Origin: Lachnospiraceae bacterium
GTDB taxonomy: Bacteria > Bacillota > Clostridia > Lachnospirales > Lachnospiraceae
Reading direction: 5' to 3'
Length of the DNA stretch: 24,496 nucleotides
NCBI GenBank assembly: GCA_014804185.1
Contig: JAAVAG010000078.1
Location: 1 to 24,496 of the forward strand
The notes beneath the pieces were generated by a model, which was not told where the DNA came from, did not search any database, and saw nothing but the letters and a program-made list of their open reading frames with translations. Below, in pieces: positions 23,115-24,496 of the stretch. Position 1 is the stretch's first letter. Every line of letters starts with the position of its first letter. The position numbers and the translations under genes are program-made.

Positions 23115-24496
23115 ATGATGAAATTTTTTGAGGAGCAGGAGGGAAGTCTGGTTTTCCGGGAAAACGGGGAGACCGTTATGGTGACGCCTTGGGGCGCGGA
23201 CAGCCTGCGGGTGAGGGCGGTTTTCCTGGGGGAGATCGGGGAGGAGAGCGCGGCGCTTCTGCCGCCGGAGTATTCCGGGCGGGATGCCCGGATAGAGATC
23301 GGAGAATGGGAAGCTTCCATCACAAACGGCGGGATCCGGGCGGCTTTGCGGGTAGACGGCTGGGGAAGGTCGCTGCAGATCGCATTTTACAATCAAAAAG
23401 GAGATATCCTGCTGCGGGAGATTCCAAACGGCGGGGCGCTTCAGAAAAAAGCAAGACATTTCCGGACGCTTCCCGGCGGAGGGTACCGCCTGAAGGCCAG
23501 TTTTGTGTCCGACCCGGCGGAAAAAATATATGGGATGGGGCAGTACCAGCAGGAGATCATGGATCTGAAAGGGTGCAATCTGGAACTGGCGCACAGAAAT
23601 TCCCAGGCCAGCATCCCGTTTTACATATCCAGCCTGGGTTATGGATTTTTATGGAATAACGCCGCTGTGGGAGAGGTGCATTTTGGAAGCAATACCACCG
23701 AGTGGACCGCGGAAGAGACGGGACAGATGGACTACTGGATCACGGCGGGGGATACGCCGGCGCAGATTCTGACGGCCTATACCGGGGTCACGGGCAGAGC
23801 GCCCATGATGCCGGAGTACGGACTCGGTTTCTGGCAGTGCAAGCTTCGCTATTATTGCCAGGAGCAGGTGCTGCAGATTGCCCGGGAGTATAAAAAGAGA
23901 GAAATTCCGGTGGACGTCCTGGTCATCGATTATTACCACTGGCCCCGCTGCGGCGACTGGCGGTTTGACGAAGAATATTTCCCCGATCCTGCCGCCATGA
24001 TCAAGGAAGTGCAGGACATGGGCATCCAGGTGATGGTGTCCATATGGCCGCAGGTGGACTGGCGCAGCGAAAACTACGAGGAGATGAAGCAGCAGGGACT
24101 GCTGGTAAAAAGCAATTCCGGCATCGACGTCCAGATGGTCTTCCACGGAAACAATGTGTTTATGGATGCCACCAACCCGCGCGCCAGAAAGTACGTCTGG
24201 GAGAAGTGCCGGAAGAACTATGCGGATCTTGGGATCCGGACTTTCTGGCTGGATGAGGCCGAACCGGAATTCGGGACTTACGATTACCAGGATTATCGCT
24301 TATACGCCGGGCCTGTGAGCCGCGTCGGCAATATATATCCCCGTGAGTATGCGCGTCTCTTTTACGAGGGGCAGCAGGCTGCGGGGCAGAAGGACATTGT
24401 AAATCTGATCCGCTGTGCCTGGGCGGGCAGCCAGCGGTACGGCGCGCTTGTGTGGTCGGGGGACATTATGTCCACCTATGAGGATTTTCGGAAACA
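23115..24496 (+). CDS. GH31 alpha-glycosidase (3' end beyond the window)
   Basis: The first 460 residues of a GH31 enzyme, open to the window end. GH31 members are retaining alpha-glucosidases, alpha-xylosidases and relatives. The N-terminal beta-sandwich includes I-Y-G-M-G-Q-Y near residue 138. The barrel starts at Y-G-L-G-F-W-Q (about 236) and carries P-V-D-V-L-V-I-D-Y-Y (about 264). The catalytic nucleophile is Asp380 in F-W-L-D-E-A-E-P and the acid/base candidate is Asp450 in V-W-S-G-D-I. No signal peptide, so it is cytoplasmic. The xylosidase-like W-L-D-E-A-E-P loop hints at alpha-xylosidase-type specificity, but this is not decisive. ATG 23115 has GGGAGGT (23102-23108) at 6 nt. It follows the CmpB-family gene by 18 nt and probably shares the GH127 operon. 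Confidence 0.92.
   Translation, partial: MMKFFEEQEGSLVFRENGETVMVTPWGADSLRVRAVFLGEIGEESAALLPPEYSGRDARIEIGEWEASITNGGIRAALRVDGWGRSLQIAFYNQKGDILLREIPNGGALQKKARHFRTLPGGGYRLKASFVSDPAEKIYGMGQYQQEIMDLKGCNLELAHRNSQASIPFYISSLGYGFLWNNAAVGEVHFGSNTTEWTAEETGQMDYWITAGDTPAQILTAYTGVTGRAPMMPEYGLGFWQCKLRYYCQEQVLQIAREYKKREIPVDVLVIDYYHWPRCGDWRFDEEYFPDPAAMIKEVQDMGIQVMVSIWPQVDWRSENYEEMKQQGLLVKSNSGIDVQMVFHGNNVFMDATNPRARKYVWEKCRKNYADLGIRTFWLDEAEPEFGTYDYQDYRLYAGPVSRVGNIYPREYARLFYEGQQAAGQKDIVNLIRCAWAGSQRYGALVWSGDIMSTYEDFRK

Overview
The window reads as chromosome of a gut-type Firmicute, most likely a Lachnospiraceae-like Clostridium. This is inferred from the gene families (a DUF5696 membrane protein beside a CUT1 sugar importer, LacI regulators, Lys-rich lipoprotein signal peptides, an ABC_trans_CmpB protein), from strong AGGAGG-type ribosome binding sites, and from a moderately GC-rich, GC-ending codon usage. 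No genus can be named from sequence alone. There are no RNA genes, insertion sequences, phage genes or CRISPR arrays. All genes lie on the + strand except one LacI-type regulator.

Region 1 (1-8632) looks like one operon already running at the left edge. It holds the 3' end of a Yip1-like membrane protein, a DUF5696 protein, two CUT1 permeases, a substrate-binding lipoprotein, a secreted GH32-like lipoprotein and a LacI regulator. No ATPase is present, so the importer probably borrows a shared MsmX/MsmK-type subunit.

Region 2 (8645-14657) contains a second, paralogous LacI regulator on the - strand, convergent with the first and divergent from a second operon. That operon encodes a canonical cytoplasmic GH32, a cytoplasmic GH32-like paralog of the secreted lipoprotein, a GH172 (DUF2961) enzyme and a small alpha/beta-hydrolase esterase. 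GH172 contains alpha-D-fructofuranosidase/difructose dianhydride I hydrolases as well as D-arabinofuranosidases. Three GH32-type proteins plus a GH172, an importer and two regulators suggest a locus for capturing and breaking down fructosides with mixed alpha and beta linkages, such as difructose dianhydrides or caramel sugars. This is the most interesting system in the window. The families and catalytic motifs can be seen; the substrate is inferred.

Region 3 (14735-17157) has a NUDIX hydrolase and an ABC-F ATPase. The ABC-F gene has its own promoter at the end of the NUDIX gene and a leader of about 280 nt with mutually exclusive stems, as in attenuation control.

Region 4 (17182-24496) starts with a near-consensus promoter that overlaps an 11-bp perfect palindrome. 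It drives an orphan, two-part solute-binding lipoprotein, followed by tcdA (tRNA t6A dehydratase), a GH127 beta-L-arabinofuranosidase-type enzyme with all its zinc and catalytic residues, an ABC_trans_CmpB membrane protein and a GH31 alpha-glycosidase cut by the window end.
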